This document shows, one piece after another, positions 63,094 to 64,000 of a stretch of 64,000 nt of DNA. Each line of letters begins with the position of its first letter. Position 1 is the stretch's first letter. Source of the DNA: Actinomycetota bacterium. Lineage in GTDB: Bacteria; Actinomycetota; Humimicrobiia; Humimicrobiales; Humimicrobiaceae. The notes beneath the pieces are model-generated. The model was not told the DNA's origin and ran no database searches. It saw only the letters and a program-made list of their open reading frames with translations. The translations under genes and the position numbers were made by a program. The stretch spans positions 1-64,000 of the forward strand of contig JAQVDY010000008.1 in assembly GCA_028698215.1 (NCBI GenBank), written 5' to 3'.

Positions 63094-64000
63094 ATGACAA
63101 CCATAAAAGAAGTGGCCAGGAAGGCAGGGGTATCGGTAGGTACCGTATCCAATGTCATTAATGGCCTGGATACAGTTTCCGAATCCATAAAGCAGAAGGT
63201 AAAAGAGGTAATTAAGGAATTGGATTACCGGCCCAGCCGCCTGGCAGCGGGGTTATCCAGCAAGAAGACTAAAAATATTGGCTTGGTGGTACCTGACATT
63301 TCCTCCCCTTTTTATTCAGATTTGGTGAAGGGCATATCGGATAAGCTGCAAAGTTTGGGCTATGAAATGTATTTATGTAATTCCAATAACAGCCTGGAAA
63401 AAGAATGGGAAATTATGGGAAACCTTAAAAGCATGTGGGTAGACGGTATTATATTGATACCGGTTTATGATCAATCCCGGGACCTGGGCCAGTTAAAAAA
63501 CTGGACTCAGCCCCTGGTCATACTGAACCGGGACCTAGGATTACCGGAGATAGACACCATCCTTTTTGATAATTTTTCTGGAGCCTATAATGCTGTTTCT
63601 TATCTTTTGGATCAGGGCCACCAAGATATTATATGCATTAACGGGCCTAAAAGCTCAAATTCTGCCCGGGAAAGGTACCTGGGCTGGAAAAAGGCCATGT
63701 CCGAAAGAGGTATGCATAAAGAAGATTTTTTATTTTGGGGTAATTTCAGCATAACCTCGGGGAAAAAGTTAATGTCAGAAGCCCTGGCCCGGTTTTCCTG
63801 TATCGACGCTGTTTTTGCCACCAGTGACCTGTTGGCCCTGGGAGCCATCAAGGTTATAAATTCTAAAGGTTTATCCGTACCGGAGGATATATCGCTTATG
63901 GGGTTTGGAGATATTTTTATCTGCCAGTATCTAAATCCTCCGCTTACCACGGTAGCCCGTCCTTTTGAAGCTACCGGAAACAAAGCGGTAGAAGTGCTTG
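63094..64000 (+). CDS. LacI-family transcriptional regulator (partial, cut by window end)
   Basis: At least 302 residues are present; the end lies beyond the window. The helix-turn-helix is MTTIKEVARKAGVSVGTVSNVING with the hinge YRPSRLAAGL near residue 50. The effector domain shows IGLVVPDISSPFYSDLVKGI, ICINGPKSSNSARERYLGW and DISLMGFGDIFICQYLNPPLTTVARP near 265-290, all read as typical PurR/LacI text. The ligand is unknown, though neighbours and the region's carbon genes suggest a sugar. A further start at 63073 is open in the same frame. Confidence 0.9.
   Translation, partial: MTTIKEVARKAGVSVGTVSNVINGLDTVSESIKQKVKEVIKELDYRPSRLAAGLSSKKTKNIGLVVPDISSPFYSDLVKGISDKLQSLGYEMYLCNSNNSLEKEWEIMGNLKSMWVDGIILIPVYDQSRDLGQLKNWTQPLVILNRDLGLPEIDTILFDNFSGAYNAVSYLLDQGHQDIICINGPKSSNSARERYLGWKKAMSERGMHKEDFLFWGNFSITSGKKLMSEALARFSCIDAVFATSDLLALGAIKVINSKGLSVPEDISLMGFGDIFICQYLNPPLTTVARPFEATGNKAVEVL

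Overview
The window is a 64 kb stretch of a bacterial chromosome. It is moderately AT-rich by eye, densely coded, and shows no complete insertion sequence, prophage, rRNA operon or CRISPR array. The best lineage clue is the block gyrB, gyrA, two small membrane proteins (DUF4870 type, then one resembling DUF3566), tRNA-Ile(GAT), tRNA-Ala(GGC), tRNA-Ala(TGC). In actinobacteria a DUF3566-type gene and tRNA-Ile/tRNA-Ala follow gyrA, so a low-GC, deep-branching actinobacterial relative is my first guess. That is inference. The gene content (PTS, 2-oxoacid dehydrogenase complex, iron alcohol dehydrogenase, heterodisulfide-reductase-like proteins, no terminal oxidase seen) fits an anaerobic or fermentative life style.

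Layout. 1-5.5 kb: two small lipoproteins, a TRIC-type channel, a HAD phosphatase, a PspA plus GIDE-domain membrane pair and a nucleotidyltransferase. 5.6-9 kb: a membrane haem-b-like subunit with a CCG-type Fe-S protein (a DsrMK/HdrDE-like pair) and a YchF-like ATPase. 9-14 kb: an ABC exporter behind a structured leader, a sugar-dehydrogenase-like lipoprotein, a large lipoprotein and a tautomerase. 14-22.7 kb: a PAS/GAF/HD-GYP cyclic-di-GMP phosphodiesterase, a pseudopilin, an MFS transporter, HU, pyrophosphatase, an Ldh2 dehydrogenase, a nucleosidase-like protein with class I aldolase, and an M23 peptidase.

22.9-40 kb is a carbon-metabolism region. It holds two Cof-type HAD phosphatases, lpdA, lipB, and a SorC-type regulator in one run with E1-alpha, E1-beta and E2 of a 2-oxoacid (pyruvate or acetoin) dehydrogenase. 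Two zinc dehydrogenases and a PfkB sugar kinase follow upstream, with divergent galactitol-type PTS EIIA and EIIC genes that lack an EIIB partner. An amino acid permease fused to a degenerate EIIA domain and a 1-phosphofructokinase-type kinase close the region. LipB can supply octanoyl groups to the E2 lipoyl domain and LpdA re-oxidises it. The dehydrogenases and kinases suggest use of polyols or of 2,3-butanediol and acetoin.

40-47.6 kb is the tRNA and DNA gyrase block with a DUF721/DciA-like protein and recF, but dnaA and dnaN are not adjacent. 47.7-52.4 kb: TetR regulator, MMPL exporter and a secreted LxxG-repeat partner, with a perfect palindrome at the exporter promoter. 52.4-55.2 kb: a DEAD-box helicase flanked by 58-bp direct repeats inside decayed sequence. 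55.2-64 kb: FAH-family hydrolase, LysE exporter, glutaredoxin, cupin, a CDF metal transporter with three C-terminal repeats divergent from an ArsR-DsrE operon across a 22-bp perfect palindrome, a steroid-reductase-like membrane protein, iron alcohol dehydrogenase, nitroreductase, SIMPL lipoprotein, and a LacI regulator cut by the window end that has tandem operators over its own promoter.

No clearly new multi-gene system stands out. The most unusual items are the permease-pseudoEIIA fusion, the triple-repeat CDF with Asn-based metal sites and its palindromic control region, the unassigned leader RNA before the ABC exporter, and the paired repeats around the helicase gene.
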